Of a stretch of 64,000 nt of DNA, positions 31,692 through 42,425 are shown piece after piece (positions within the stretch are counted from its first letter, which is position 1; every line of letters begins with the position of its first letter). The position numbers and the translations under genes were made by a program. The DNA is taken from positions 1-64,000 of the forward strand of contig JANBPT010000071.1 in assembly GCA_027575765.1 (NCBI GenBank). Direction: 5' to 3'. This stretch comes from Tieghemiomyces parasiticus (lineage: Eukaryota > Kickxellomycota > Dimargaritomycetes > Dimargaritales > Dimargaritaceae). The notes under the pieces are model-generated. The model searched no databases and had not been told where the DNA came from. It worked only from the letters and a program-made list of their open reading frames with translations.

Positions 31692-32466
31692 GCCAAGTAA
31701 GAGCCGACTATCTGCCTCTACCTTCGTGATAAAAACAGCGGGTGAAACCACTGCTGCGACACGACATTATTTCGGAGGCCGCGCTTCTCCAAGTAGCGCC
31801 TCATGTCGGCCATGGCTTGTTTGCTCGAGAGTAAAATGGAGGCGTCGCAATGAGCCTCTTAGGAAAGGGAATCCGGTACGTACAGCGTAGTAACGTAAAC
31901 GTGTAGGGCGGAAAACGAATGTGTAAGCAGGATTCTCCCTTGACCTTGCCATTGGTAGCCCCTGGGTCGTCCTGATTTGGCCGTCCAACTCTGTTATCGG
32001 AGGTACCGGTAGCGCCTCTACACGTGGCTTTCCAGAGCGGAATGAGGTGCAGTCAGCGTTTCCACTCTCCCATACTTTTAGGGCCAAGGGGTTGTCAGAA
32101 TGCAATCCTAGGGTAGGGCCGACCGAATAGGACTTCCGGAGAGGGAGTGGGAGGCAAAGATCCAGAGTGGCATACCCCCTTCTCGCTTCTAGCGAGTGTT
32201 GCCTTAGAAATTTATATCTCGCCCGGACCAGGTCTTTGCAATACGCTTACCAATAAATTTCGATGTCTCTTCGTAAGGGTTAGATTTACTATTTTGCGTT
32301 GTAAATTTCTTCCCTCAGACCCTTGATCACAATAGAATGCCGGTCGGCAGGAGTCTGTGGGTTTGCTTGACATAGAAGCGTGGACAGGGTAAACCAGGTG
32401 TAAACATGGTGCTATTTGGTAAAAGTGGGATGATATAAGATGCATTGGATCCAGGTCACCTGCTGC
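31692..32466. other. region upstream of DCAF15-like gene
   Basis: May contain an unrecognised first exon or leader: an ATG-initiated reading from about 31812 on the minus strand stays open for about 32 codons but meets a TAG. No other gene seen. Confidence 0.4.
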
Positions 32467-33336
32467 TTAGCTCATGGCTACTTTTGGTAGCGACTGAATT
32501 GCCGACATCGAATGGAAGGTGGAGGCCTTGACCTGGCTCTGTGGTGGGGCCCGGATCAATCCCGTATCAAATGACATGGGCGTGCCAGTAGGGGGTAGTG
32601 GTAGTGCCGGGGGCGCCAGGTCAAGCCGGGCGTGGACCATAACAGCAGAAGATGTCGGGTAACGAGAGCTACCGACCATGGAAAAGGTACCGAGACTAGG
32701 ATTTGGGAATGAGGCGCACGTCGGTTTCTCCGCGGTCTTCTGGGCCTTGGCTGCGAGCTGCCGTCGTCGGAGGCTCAGGTAGATACGCGTACAGGTGGTG
32801 ACGAACTAGTAGGGTCGGGGTTGAGCAGTAGATGAGGGAACGGGGGGCGTGATTAGGAAGCAGGCCAGAAAACACTCCAGTGTACCGACCATAACCCAAG
32901 CAGGGCACACAGCGAGTAGAAAAATGCCGGAAAATGGTTTCAGAATGGCTTTTACGATGCAGCTTACCAATCCGCAAACGATCGCGCAGCTCAGAATACA
33001 GAAGGCGGCGGCAGCGACGTTGACCTCGTACTGGATGATGAGTGCAATGGCACCGCAGAACACTACCGTGGCCAGGATGAACCCGGCAATGACAATAAGG
33101 GACAGGTAGATATCGGTCCGGTGCGGCTTGTAGATATGGGTACGGTAAAAGTAGATTGAGTCGTCGTCGTCGGTGACGTCGGCCGCAGCGCCCTCGTCGT
33201 CGTCGGCCTTTTGGTCGTTGTTGTACTCGGAGGGCTGGGCGCTCCCAACGATGGTGCTCACAGGAGTGCTAGGTATGGTCGCCATGGTGATTGGCGGGTG
33301 GTGGGGTGGCACATGTTCTTCGCTGCAGGTTGCCAT
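32467..33336 (-). CDS. small multi-pass membrane protein with Pro-rich tail
   Basis: The minus-strand frame from ATG 33336 runs to 32467, broken by one in-frame TAG at 32806. An intron of 90 nt (32806-32895) that starts GTTATG, contains CTAAT and ends CTAG would remove it without shifting the frame, giving 259 residues; this intron is inferred. The N-terminal ~60 residues are acidic (DDDD). Hydrophobic helices follow: YLSLIVIAGFILATVVFCGA, VNVAAAAFCILSCAIVCGLV, and GIFLLAVCPAW joined to FVTTCTRIYLS with RRRQ after it. The C-terminal ~90 residues are Pro/Ser-rich. No family recognised. If the intron is not real, the protein stops at residue ~176. Confidence 0.55.
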
Positions 33337-34155
33337 GTTGCGGAGACTATGCTGGCTGACTGGCTAGACCCTGTGGAAGATGTGAAAGCGAGTGACGGGA
33401 GGAGAGTATCTAATATGTGTGCAAAGAGTCGGGGCAGCGGCCGCTCGTGCGAAAGGAGGTTAGGGGGTTGACGAATAGAAAGCGTGATATGGAGATGCAC
33501 CTAGGAACCATCGGCCAGAGGAGAAAGAAGAAGGAGTGATACGCCGCTGGCCACGAGACGATGAGTAGACACTATCTCGGCCTCGACAAACTCTGATGGT
33601 AACCGAGCTGGTTTCGCTCGCCCCTGAGGGTGTTCTACTACCTTCGGAGGGAAGGACGCTCTGCAATCGTCAATACGTGATCGGGCGACCAATATACTCG
33701 CCGTCCAGGGACGAGACATGTCCCGGTCTCACTGGCCAGGCGAGGGGTGCACTGAAATTCTGTCAAGCTTAGCTCGGAACTAACCAATGGGGCAATTATC
33801 AGCCTCCCCCATGAACCTGTCACCCGACGAGGGTACCTTGGGCATAAGAATGGAAAGTCCCCCCCCCTGCTCCTGTCAATAATGTCGGGGTATGTCACGA
33901 TGGTCCATACGTAGATAGAGCGGCGTGGTACCTAGCTGGGGTGTTTAACGTGGCTGGTAGCGACCTGCAGGGCTCGATCCGGCTTTTCATGATCAGTCTT
34001 TCCCGTGTCACAAGCGCCAAGTGATCCGTAGGTTTCAAAAGGCCAGCCCTTGGACTCGGCGTTGCCTTCGACTAACCTTGGGGAGGCGATGGCTGCCTTC
34101 GAAAGCTGTGGTGTGGCTCTACTTACGGTTTTTATACCCCATTATAAACCGTTCA
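33337..34155. other. intergenic
   Basis: Promoter side of the membrane-protein gene on the minus strand; no gene recognised. Confidence 0.5.
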
Positions 34156-34455
34156 ATGATCGGCGAATGTGCCTGCCATACGCTGGGCCCGAAAAAAACG
34201 AACTCGGGGTACGCTGTTGAATGGACCCCCAGGCCGAGCCAACTAGGCCGTCCAAATCCCACCCACCGCCTACCAGTCCGCCGCCCTTGGAAGTTGGCAG
34301 CGCCATTCGAGCCATGGGACGGGGAAGACTCCACACTGGAAATAGGACCCCCCCCCACCACCACCACCGAAACTGACCCAGCGGTCCTAGCCACTCAGCC
34401 GCTTGACCTCATATCTTCGCCTCCCCCATTCTACGCTCATTCTGGTGGAGACTGA
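34156..34455 (+). CDS. small Pro-rich hypothetical ORF
   Basis: 99 codons from ATG 34156, with a TATAAA-like string at about 34143, only 13 bp upstream. Composition is Pro/Thr-rich and includes PPPF and Arg-Pro clusters. No family recognised. It could be a short protein, an exon of a longer gene or spurious. Confidence 0.25.
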   Translation: MIGECACHTLGPKKTNSGYAVEWTPRPSQLGRPNPTHRLPVRRPWKLAAPFEPWDGEDSTLEIGPPPTTTTETDPAVLATQPLDLISSPPPFYAHSGGD

Positions 34456-34615
34456 ATTCACCATCCTACCCTTTACCTGTGTACCCACATGCCGCACACG
34501 CAGCCTAGCTAGTTAGCTGGTTCATTTATATATTCTCACCATTGCTCCTGTCGACACCTTTCCTGCTCGCTATCTCTACGACGCCCCCTCCATTCCCCCC
34601 TTCTCACACGCACCG

Positions 34616-34630
34616 ATATATATATATATA
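34616..34630. repeat. (AT)n tract before the complex I gene
   Basis: A run of alternating AT only 12 bp before the ATG at 34642, too close to be a working TATA box for a conventional leader. Confidence 0.8.
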
Positions 34631-34641
34631 GCCTGCCTACG

Positions 34642-35274
34642 ATGGTCGAGATTCCCAAAGTCGAGATCGACACATCGACGCGCCCGTACCCGCCGATCGA
34701 CCGCGACCCGCACTTTAAGCGGGTGGTGGCCTACATGCGTCCGTCAGACTACGGCGTGTGGGCCGCGATCGCGGCGTCAGGACCAGCGATCATCTGGTGC
34801 CTCCACACGGTCATGCCTGGACCGGGCGGCCCCGCAATGCTGCGCCATGTGCGTCGCAACGCCTTCTATATCGGCGCCTTTGCCGGGTTTCTCAAGGCCT
34901 ACCAGCGCAGTTCGCTCCGCTTCATGGGATTCTACGAAAACTCCCGCGAGACCATCCGTGACCTCAAGGAGATGAAGGCCCGGGTGGCCCGTGGCGAACC
35001 TCTGTATGGCAGAAGTATCTTGCCGGAGAATGTGCAGCGGATCGCGGCGGCCAACTCTAAAAACTCGCAAATGATGCTGCATTTTATCCCGTGGTTCAAC
35101 TTTGTGAACCACAACCACCACGGGGTTGACGTTACCAAGTACTACGAGGACGCTATCGCCGAGGAGGAGGAGCAGCAGCTGGCTAAGAAGAACGCCGGGT
35201 CCGTGTCCGATGCCGCCATCGAGAAGGTCGCTAATGGAGCGTTTGGCAACGGCGAGAAGTCCGCCTCTGCTTAG
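34642..35274 (+). CDS. NADH:ubiquinone oxidoreductase 21 kDa-type accessory subunit (fungal NUXM/20.9 kDa family)
   Basis: 210 residues, single exon. An accessory subunit of the membrane part of respiratory complex I, known mainly from fungi. Diagnostic features are the N-terminal YPPIDRDPHFKRVVAYMRPSDY block, one or two membrane helices around residues 37-60 and 70-85 (WAAIAASGPAIIWCLHTV, NAFYIGAFAGFLKAYQ), GFYENSRE, and the C-terminal block with FIPWFNFVNHNHHGVDVTKYY. The acidic/Lys-rich tail after residue 175 is variable in the family. Its presence implies the organism keeps complex I, unlike budding yeast. Confidence 0.9.
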   Translation: MVEIPKVEIDTSTRPYPPIDRDPHFKRVVAYMRPSDYGVWAAIAASGPAIIWCLHTVMPGPGGPAMLRHVRRNAFYIGAFAGFLKAYQRSSLRFMGFYENSRETIRDLKEMKARVARGEPLYGRSILPENVQRIAAANSKNSQMMLHFIPWFNFVNHNHHGVDVTKYYEDAIAEEEEQQLAKKNAGSVSDAAIEKVANGAFGNGEKSASA

Positions 35275-35607
35275 ACTATTCCTGTGATAGAAGGGCCATG
35301 TACCGCGGCGTCTCGTTACTCCTCCCACCTTCTTCCACTCCCATTCATCTGACTTGCTCCATCTTCCGTTCAAAACTGGTGCACCCTTTTCTTGACATCC
35401 AAACGTATACTATGCCCTATATAAAGACTTTACCCATTTCACCATTACCGCTGAGGTTCTATTTATCAACCCATAGACCTTGTCCATAATAGCTTACCAC
35501 CTAGTGGCATGCCAATTCCGCGTCTGCCTCCCTGAGACGGTATTAGTTATGTTAATTTACTCAATGGAGACCAGTCTCTCGCGGGATAAATACGCACGAC
35601 ATATCCT
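35275..35607. other. intergenic between convergent genes
   Basis: 3' flanks of the complex I subunit and the 5-phosphatase; no gene seen. Confidence 0.6.
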
Positions 35608-37419
35608 TCACGTTGTCCCGTGTGGCCCGGTGCGCAGCAGATCGTAGGGTGACACGGAAAAGATGAGCATAATCAGCACACCTACGGACAACACCGCGAG
35701 AGTGAGGTGGAACGGGCTGAGCGACAGGTACATGCTCGCGCACCAGCAGGTGCCCACGAGTCGGTCCATGTACCTCCCGATGGTGAGTTTCTGGGTCCAC
35801 CAGGGATCTACAGTGACCTGGGTGGTTGATTGGCCATGTGGGTCCAGCTTGGCGGTGGTAGGGTCGTCTGGTGCGTGGTTGGCAATACGGAAGAGACCCG
35901 AGACGGGCCGGTGGTCGGAAATGGAGTAGTCAAAGTGGCCGTCGTAATATAGCGGGGTGATCAAGTGGTCGGAATCGGTCGGGATGGTAACCGTCGGCGC
36001 TGTTGCGGGCTTTTCGTGGTCATCATCGTAACTCGATTCGTCTTCGCTACTTTCGCTGGACCTACTCGCCGTGCTCACACCGCGCGACCAGTAAAGAATA
36101 CGATCGCACCAGGACGGGTTACGTTTGCGGTAGGCGTAGAGGTTACACCCAACGGTGAATTTGTAGGTCGGGTTAAAGCGCACGGGGGCCTCGTCGAAGG
36201 GTCCGAAGGCTTCACCGTCGTGGCGCACACGGGTCAGTTCGTCGAACTTGAACAGCGCCTGTTGTTCGGCCTGCGGAAGTGGCACCAGTAGAGGCCGTTG
36301 GAGGTTACGCGTGGCACGGTAATTGAGGTCGCCGGCAAAGAATACGTGGTGGTGGTCAAACAGGGTCTTTCGGGCGGTTCGGGTTAAGCTGGGGGTAGTT
36401 GATAGGGCCTCAGGCACAATGGTGGGTCGGACGGGGCGGCGCTTCTCGGCGAGGACGCGGTCGTCCCAGTCGCCCTCGGGATTGATGCAGTCTTCGCTAC
36501 CGTTCCGGTGGCCAAAGCAAAACAGGAGCCGGCGGATAATATTTCGGTAGTCGCGGTTACGCTGGCGCGTGAGATGTTCGTGGGCGGTAAGGTGAGAGCC
36601 CACGAAACAGATGCGAATCGGGGGCCGGAGGGCTTCGGTGACGACGTCTGCTGTCGTCGTCCGTGATTCCGATGGGTACCTTTGCGGAGGGTGGACGGCC
36701 ACGCTGATGCCGATGGCGCCCTTGAGACCTACGTAGGCCGGGCCGGTCCCCACGCGGGTAATCTGGGTCCGGTGCTGGTCAACCAGGGCAGGGTGACCAA
36801 CGGCGGCCAAAGTGGACTCCTCGAGACTATACACAAACATTAGCAGCCCGGCATAATGGTATGTCGCTTGATTCTCGTAATGGAACGATGCGTTGGTGGC
36901 GAGGGTCGTGAGCGGGTCGGCGACAACGGAGGGTGAGGCCCCATGGGCTAGCGTCCAATCGCCGGGATCGGCCTTGACTTCGAGTTCCGAGTTGCGGAAA
37001 GTCCAGCTGAGGTGTTCAGCACTGGGTAGGGCGACTTCGTTACGACCCGTGCGCATACCACGGTTAGCGAGGTTGGTGAGTCGGGTGAGCGAGTTTTGGA
37101 CCAGCGTGGTGCAGGATCGGATCAGCCCACGGTTGGCGTCCAGGAGGGCCGTATTAAGTGGGCCGAATTCCTGGAAGGTGATGCAGACCAGGTGTGGGAG
37201 ACGGAGGTAGCGTGATTGATGGCTGGCGAGGTCGTCTGTGGCGTAGTCACTACGGGTATTGACGGACTCCAAAATGCCCTTGAAAAGCCAGGTATCTAGG
37301 GACTGGTAGGGCAGCTTGCTCTGGGCGTTGTATGTACCCACGAAGACCAGGAGGTCGTCACCGGTGCCGGTACCGGTTCCGGAGGGCCTCGATGGGTCTG
37401 CGGTCTCCATGCCCCCCAT
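35608..37419 (-). CDS. inositol polyphosphate 5-phosphatase with C-terminal membrane anchor
   Basis: 603 residues, single exon. The Mg-dependent 5-phosphatase (endonuclease/exonuclease/phosphatase) domain spans about 22-510: LLVFVGTYNAQ, CITFQEFGPL (metal Glu), FVGSHLTAHE, FAGDLNYR near 360, FNPTYKFTVG, PSWCDRILYWSRG near 438 and ISDHRPV near 500. These are the hallmark motifs for removing the 5-phosphate of phosphoinositides or inositol phosphates. There is no SAC domain, unlike Inp51-53. The C-terminus has one hydrophobic helix (LTLAVLSVGVLIMLIF) about 20 residues from the end, suggesting tail anchoring. A low-complexity Ser/Glu/Asp insert lies between the last two motifs. Substrate choice cannot be read from sequence. 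Confidence 0.92.
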   Translation of the reverse strand: MGGMETADPSRPSGTGTGTGDDLLVFVGTYNAQSKLPYQSLDTWLFKGILESVNTRSDYATDDLASHQSRYLRLPHLVCITFQEFGPLNTALLDANRGLIRSCTTLVQNSLTRLTNLANRGMRTGRNEVALPSAEHLSWTFRNSELEVKADPGDWTLAHGASPSVVADPLTTLATNASFHYENQATYHYAGLLMFVYSLEESTLAAVGHPALVDQHRTQITRVGTGPAYVGLKGAIGISVAVHPPQRYPSESRTTTADVVTEALRPPIRICFVGSHLTAHEHLTRQRNRDYRNIIRRLLFCFGHRNGSEDCINPEGDWDDRVLAEKRRPVRPTIVPEALSTTPSLTRTARKTLFDHHHVFFAGDLNYRATRNLQRPLLVPLPQAEQQALFKFDELTRVRHDGEAFGPFDEAPVRFNPTYKFTVGCNLYAYRKRNPSWCDRILYWSRGVSTASRSSESSEDESSYDDDHEKPATAPTVTIPTDSDHLITPLYYDGHFDYSISDHRPVSGLFRIANHAPDDPTTAKLDPHGQSTTQVTVDPWWTQKLTIGRYMDRLVGTCWCASMYLSLSPFHLTLAVLSVGVLIMLIFSVSPYDLLRTGPHGTT

Positions 37420-38188
37420 TACGCTGGGTGGTGGGGTAATGGATTTAGAAGGCGGGGTGTGTGATGGGTTGCACCAGAGTACGGTATAGCGTCACAGGGG
37501 ACTACGGCGATGGGATGGCGGAGGGGTTGGCCTTGACGGAGTGTGGTGGACAAACCGAGGGATCAGTGAAGAATGGCCCCGTCGTACGTGGAGGGTGGTC
37601 GGGCAGGATGGCAAGCTACTTGTCGCTTGTAATCGGACGGGGCGGAGTTTGAAAGCAAGGAAGGAGACTAAGGATCTCTAGTCTGCCGTCGCTAAGACTT
37701 TCACCGCCATAGAGCGTTCGATTAAATGATTCTAAGCCAGGGGTGGTGGACCCAAAGTTTGGCAACCGGTACACACACACGTTACGCGTGGATGGGGGAT
37801 GGAAGGATGGGGCTAGCTCTGGCGCAGTATTGTGCACGCGCTCAATGTGTACCCAACGCATTAGTTACCCCACCTCCCCCACCAACTACGGTCTAATGTG
37901 AGCAGCTTTCAGCAGCCTAAATGGGCCAAAGAGACAAACGGTCCGGCCCGTTTCAGGGGATGTCCCTGTCTCACTAGAACACACTGTCAAGTGTGGTGGA
38001 TGGGCTGTAAGCGAACGTGTGTTTCAGAATCTTCACCCCATTTATTTCATAGAATATCAACTAAGGCTCGGGGTACCCAAACATAGGAGGAACCGGGGTG
38101 TTTATTATTCAATGTACACATTACTAAATTGATTAAGGAAGGGGCTGAAGTAACAGACGACCGGGCAATACCCCCCCCCTTGCCTCTA
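37420..38188. other. intergenic
   Basis: Promoter side of the 5-phosphatase gene and 3' side of PCCA, with a C-run near 38170; no gene recognised. Confidence 0.5.
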
Positions 38189-40462
38189 CTACTCTAATTC
38201 TATGATGGCCGCCTGCGCCGCCACAATGTCGCCAGCCTTCACGTGTACGGCCTTGACTTTGCCGGCCATGGGGGCCCTCAGGACGTTCTGCATCTTCATT
38301 GCCTCGACTACGACCAACTCCTCACCTTTAGACACTGTCTCGCCTCCCATCACATTAACGCTGATCACACGGCCGGGCATAGGCGACTGGACAACCGTGC
38401 CAAGGTCTCGCGGGACGCGCTGTTTCATGTGGCATATCAGACGGGCCTGGAGCGGCAAGAGAACCTGGAGATCCCAGGGGGTACCGAGGTGTTGTAGGCT
38501 GAAGCCGAGCGGAGAAGGACCAAGGTATTGGAGAGTGGCCGCACCGATGTCGGGTACAGTATTGGTAGGCGTAGTCTCCATCGCAGCCTCCGTGTCTGGT
38601 GAACTATCGTGAGCTGGTCGGTAGGTCATTTCGATGATGGGTGACTCGATCGCCCAGTTCAGCGTGACCCGCCGGGCCGGTCCGTCTCCGAGAGTGACCG
38701 TGAACGCGTTGGGACAACCGAAGGTGACGTGGCCCTGGATAAGCTGTACGCGGGCACAGGTCGATGCGGGCGGACTGTCGTTGTCGTAGGATACGTCGTC
38801 CTCAATACGTTTACTACTGGCAGACCAACGGATTACCACCTGCCACGTCGTACAGGGCGGGATAAACCGCTTGCCCGTTGCTGAAGCCGAGGCCGTTAGA
38901 GTAGAATTACGAATCTCTTGAGTGGCGTGGACAACCGCGGCAGTCGCGGCAAGCTCGAACCACGAGGTCGCATTCAGGACGTGCCCACGGAAGCCGTGCG
39001 GATAGTGTCGCGCCAAAAAGTCGGTAGAAAGCTTACCCGACCGGAAATCCGTCCGATTGAGGACGTCGCGGAGCAGGGGGATGTTATGGGTGACCCCGCG
39101 GATCACGTAGCGGTCGAGGGCCTGACACAACGTGGAAATCGCCTCGGTCCGGTCCTGGCCGTGGGCACAGAGCTTACTGAGCAGTGAATCGTAGTGTATA
39201 CTGATTTCGCTGCCTTCAACGACCCCAGCATCACACCGTACCGCACCCGGCAATTTGGCCGCTGCAAGGATGGGTTCCTGGTACCGATGCAGGGTCCCGG
39301 TACTCGACAGGTACGTGGCAGGGTCCTCAGCATAGACGCGGGCCTCGATGGCCCACCCGCGCCGGGGGACCGCGGCCTGGGTCAGACGGAGCGGGTACCC
39401 GGCGGCCACTCGAATCATTTCTTCGACGAGATCCAGTCCTGTGACGTATTCGGTGATGGGATGTTCGACCTGGAGCCGGGTGTTCATCTCCAAAAAATAA
39501 AAATTACGGTCGGCATCGACTAGAAATTCCACGGTACCGGCCGATACGTAACCCACTCCTCGGGCCAGGGCTACGGCCTGTTGCCCCATGGCCCGCCGGG
39601 TGGGTTCGTCGAGGTGAGTACTGGGTGTTTCCTCTATGAGCTTCTGATTGCGACGTTGGACGGAGCATTCGCGCTCAGGGAGGTACAGTATGTGCCCTTG
39701 GGTATCGGCCAGGACCTGTACCTCAATATGGCGAGACCGTTCGATGAACTTTTCGATGAGGAGCCGGCCGTCGCCAAAGCTCGACTGGGATTCGGTGGCC
39801 GCAAGTTTGAACCCTTCCCGGAGCTCCCGGTCGGTACGGGCCACACGCATACCCTTGCCGCCGCCACCAGCTGACGCCTTGATCATGACGGGGTACCCGA
39901 TGGCGCGGGCCACCGCAAGGGCCTGGGCCGAGTCGCGTACCACACCATCGAACCCTGGAATGGTGGTGACCCCGGCCTGTATCGCAATCCGCTTGCTCTG
40001 AACCTTATCGCCCATAGCTGCGATGGCCCCCGGGCCCGGTCCAATGAACACAACACCTGCATTTTGGAGAGCTGACACGAAGACCGGATTCTCCGATAGG
40101 AACCCGTACCCGGGGTGCACCGCCTGGGCCCCCGTTGTGGCTACAACGTCTAATATACGGTCCACGTTAAGGTAGCTCTGGGAAGTGGGTGCCGGCCCGA
40201 TGTGGACGGCCTCGTCAGCCAGGCGGACATGTGGGCTGTTGACGTCGGCATCGGAGTAGACGGCGACGGTTCGGATGCCAAGTTTACGTGCCGTCCGCAT
40301 CACTCGACAGGCGATCTCGCCACGGTTGGCCACCAGGAGCTTGTCAAAGTACTGCTCGGTCTGGTATAGTGGTGTGGTGTGTAGGGCACGGGTGGTAGCC
40401 AGGCAACCTCGCCGGCAGTAGAGAGACCCCTCACAGGAAAAGCTGGCGAGAGAGCGGAGCAT
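38189..40462 (-). CDS. PCCA: propionyl-CoA carboxylase alpha subunit, mitochondrial
   Basis: 757 residues, single exon. N-terminus (MLRSLASFSCEGSLYCRRGC) is Arg-rich and non-acidic, a mitochondrial presequence. Biotin carboxylase domain about 36-480: FDKLLVANRGEIACRV, ATP-grasp KASAGGGGKGMR, RECSVQRRNQK, FLEMNTRLQVEHPITE. The BT linker region carries DRYVIRGVTHNIPLLRDVL and YPHGFRGH, which match PCCA better than the methylcrotonyl-CoA subunit. The C-terminal biotinyl domain has VEAMKMQN with biotin on Lys723. With a beta subunit (not in this window) it carboxylates propionyl-CoA to methylmalonyl-CoA. The PCCA rather than MCCA choice rests on the BT-region motifs and is fairly firm. Confidence 0.92.
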   Translation of the reverse strand: MLRSLASFSCEGSLYCRRGCLATTRALHTTPLYQTEQYFDKLLVANRGEIACRVMRTARKLGIRTVAVYSDADVNSPHVRLADEAVHIGPAPTSQSYLNVDRILDVVATTGAQAVHPGYGFLSENPVFVSALQNAGVVFIGPGPGAIAAMGDKVQSKRIAIQAGVTTIPGFDGVVRDSAQALAVARAIGYPVMIKASAGGGGKGMRVARTDRELREGFKLAATESQSSFGDGRLLIEKFIERSRHIEVQVLADTQGHILYLPERECSVQRRNQKLIEETPSTHLDEPTRRAMGQQAVALARGVGYVSAGTVEFLVDADRNFYFLEMNTRLQVEHPITEYVTGLDLVEEMIRVAAGYPLRLTQAAVPRRGWAIEARVYAEDPATYLSSTGTLHRYQEPILAAAKLPGAVRCDAGVVEGSEISIHYDSLLSKLCAHGQDRTEAISTLCQALDRYVIRGVTHNIPLLRDVLNRTDFRSGKLSTDFLARHYPHGFRGHVLNATSWFELAATAAVVHATQEIRNSTLTASASATGKRFIPPCTTWQVVIRWSASSKRIEDDVSYDNDSPPASTCARVQLIQGHVTFGCPNAFTVTLGDGPARRVTLNWAIESPIIEMTYRPAHDSSPDTEAAMETTPTNTVPDIGAATLQYLGPSPLGFSLQHLGTPWDLQVLLPLQARLICHMKQRVPRDLGTVVQSPMPGRVISVNVMGGETVSKGEELVVVEAMKMQNVLRAPMAGKVKAVHVKAGDIVAAQAAIIELE

Positions 40463-42425
40463 CGGCGTGAATGCGAGTCTAGGAACTCGGGGGGAGCATA
40501 TGCCTCATACGTGACGAAGCCAGGATTAACGGGAATGGCTTCGGCGCCTTTAGCTGGTGAAAACTCAATGGAAGGTGAAAAGGGGTAATGTGGCGAATAT
40601 ACTGTAGGCCAGAAGCGCAAGTAGGTAGGCTTTGTGGAGATATTCGCCGAGGCCCAAGTGACTGGTTTTCCGCCGTTATCTTTGACCCTGTGAATTGCCG
40701 AAGGGGCTAGGACGGCGGTCTCCAAATTGCCAACCAAGCCTATAGCGTCGGACATGTCCCTCATCAGTCGTAGGGTGTGGGCCGGACTGTTCCTACGAGC
40801 GACTGCCCTGAGTGAGACGGGCGTTGGCTTCGGTTGGGAGCCAACTTGTGGGGCTTCGCGGACGTGCTCAGTAGCGCCTACTCCAACTTACCAGCCAGTC
40901 TGTACCCTGCACGGTCCACGCCTCGATTATTTTCCAGGGCACGTTTTCACCTACCGGTGACTCGTCTACCGGCCAGTGGTTCCGCTCACATTGACCCTGA
41001 ACCACCATGTCAGGGGCCGAGTGAGTTCCCGGCAACTCACCTCTAAGGGAATGCTACACCTGAGGCTGTCTGTTACGCAATGTAGTGGGCCCTCGCCTCT
41101 TCATCCGTCGGATCGCCAGGTTGGCTTTGTTTGACCCGCTGCCTACAACCCCTATTAAACAAAGAATCTTCTTAGGATACGGGTGTTGCTGTCTTTCGAA
41201 AGCCCGACCTAATCCCTACCCAGGCCCTTTAAGTTACCATCAACTTTCTCCGAGTTGGCTGGTGCGTGTACGGGTCCGGTGCACTCCCTTGGAGCCCACT
41301 CCCAGGACCGACTGGCCCCGGGCATCTGCTCAGCGGGGCCTTGTCACCTGCGGTGAGGTGTAGGTTCATTGCACGCCACTGCTTGATCTGAAATGCTGCG
41401 TTTTCGGGGGCTTAAAGTTAGCTGAAGACAGGGAGCTGCCAAGCTGTTGGCTCGGCTATCTACGTTGCGGAGTAGATTTTGGCGGCTGGAAGGGCAGGAA
41501 AATCGTGTTGAGTATGCCAACCCTGGCATGCGGGGGACAAGCGAACAACCAGGGTAGTTATTTACAAATCGTAATCGCACTGGAGGAGCTCTGTGCAAAG
41601 TGCGCAACGGCTACTCGATATGAGAGGCGGTCTGTCATCGCACACAGGGGCGCGGGACGAAGCGCCAGAAACGATGGCTCTTAACGGACCCGGCGGTGGC
41701 TGGGGAGGACAAAGTGAGACACTGGTGGTGCAAGCGTCCTCCCAGCATTGTTACCAAAGTCAGCAGATGTCGAGCCCCTGGCCAATAACAGGTGGGGAGG
41801 ACTTGAAATATCGGTATATGCGCATTTATAGCCTCTGAAGCACTTGGAATGGTGTATATTCTTCTCCCAAAGCCGCTGGATGGGGGCGCTCCTATCTCAC
41901 AGCTATAAGCTCACCTGGAACCAGCGCACAAGTTCTGACGGGTTTAAGATTCCCATCCGCCAGCTCTGCCATTGTCTTGTGCCCTTTTATTAGGGATGGA
42001 TTGACCTTTACGCTGTTTATGGACCCCCCCGCGTCCTTACGCTCCGCCTGAACCATTCAGCCGCCACGCCTTTGACGCCCACTCGTCCATCCTGTTGTGG
42101 TGAGGATATCACTGCCATCGCTTTTGTGTCGGCTCTGCCTGTGCCTCCCTTTGGAGGCAGCTTGTCTTCAGAGCGTCGAACGTTTGCTCAACGCACCTGA
42201 GAGATTGACTCCTTCAACCTCATTGGCTTGGCCTCTCCTTCCGCACCCGTTCGCCTTCGCTCCCTGCATTTTTTTGACGCCTACTTCATTCGGACCTGAT
42301 TAAGTCTGACATGGCCCTTTAGACTCTCGCACCTGCATCCATCCCTTACGTCCAGCCCCCCGGCCGACTTTGGCCGCGTTCTCCATTCTCACTATCCCTT
42401 TCCCTCATTAACCCATTCGCCTACC
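40463..42425. promoter_or_regulatory. divergent PCCA/NUS1 intergenic region
   Basis: About 2 kb between the two start codons. The NUS1 side is C/T-rich. Several short open frames occur but none shows recognisable content or codon pattern. Confidence 0.45.

Noticed and set aside
6020..32808. Reassignment of TAG as a sense codon, suggested by two in-frame TAGs (6020 and 32806)
   Set aside because: Intact genes such as the arrestin and the Cys-rich protein end in TAG, so it acts as a stop.
34777..35373. 198-codon minus-strand ORF
   Set aside because: Antisense of the complex I subunit, which has a specific family match.
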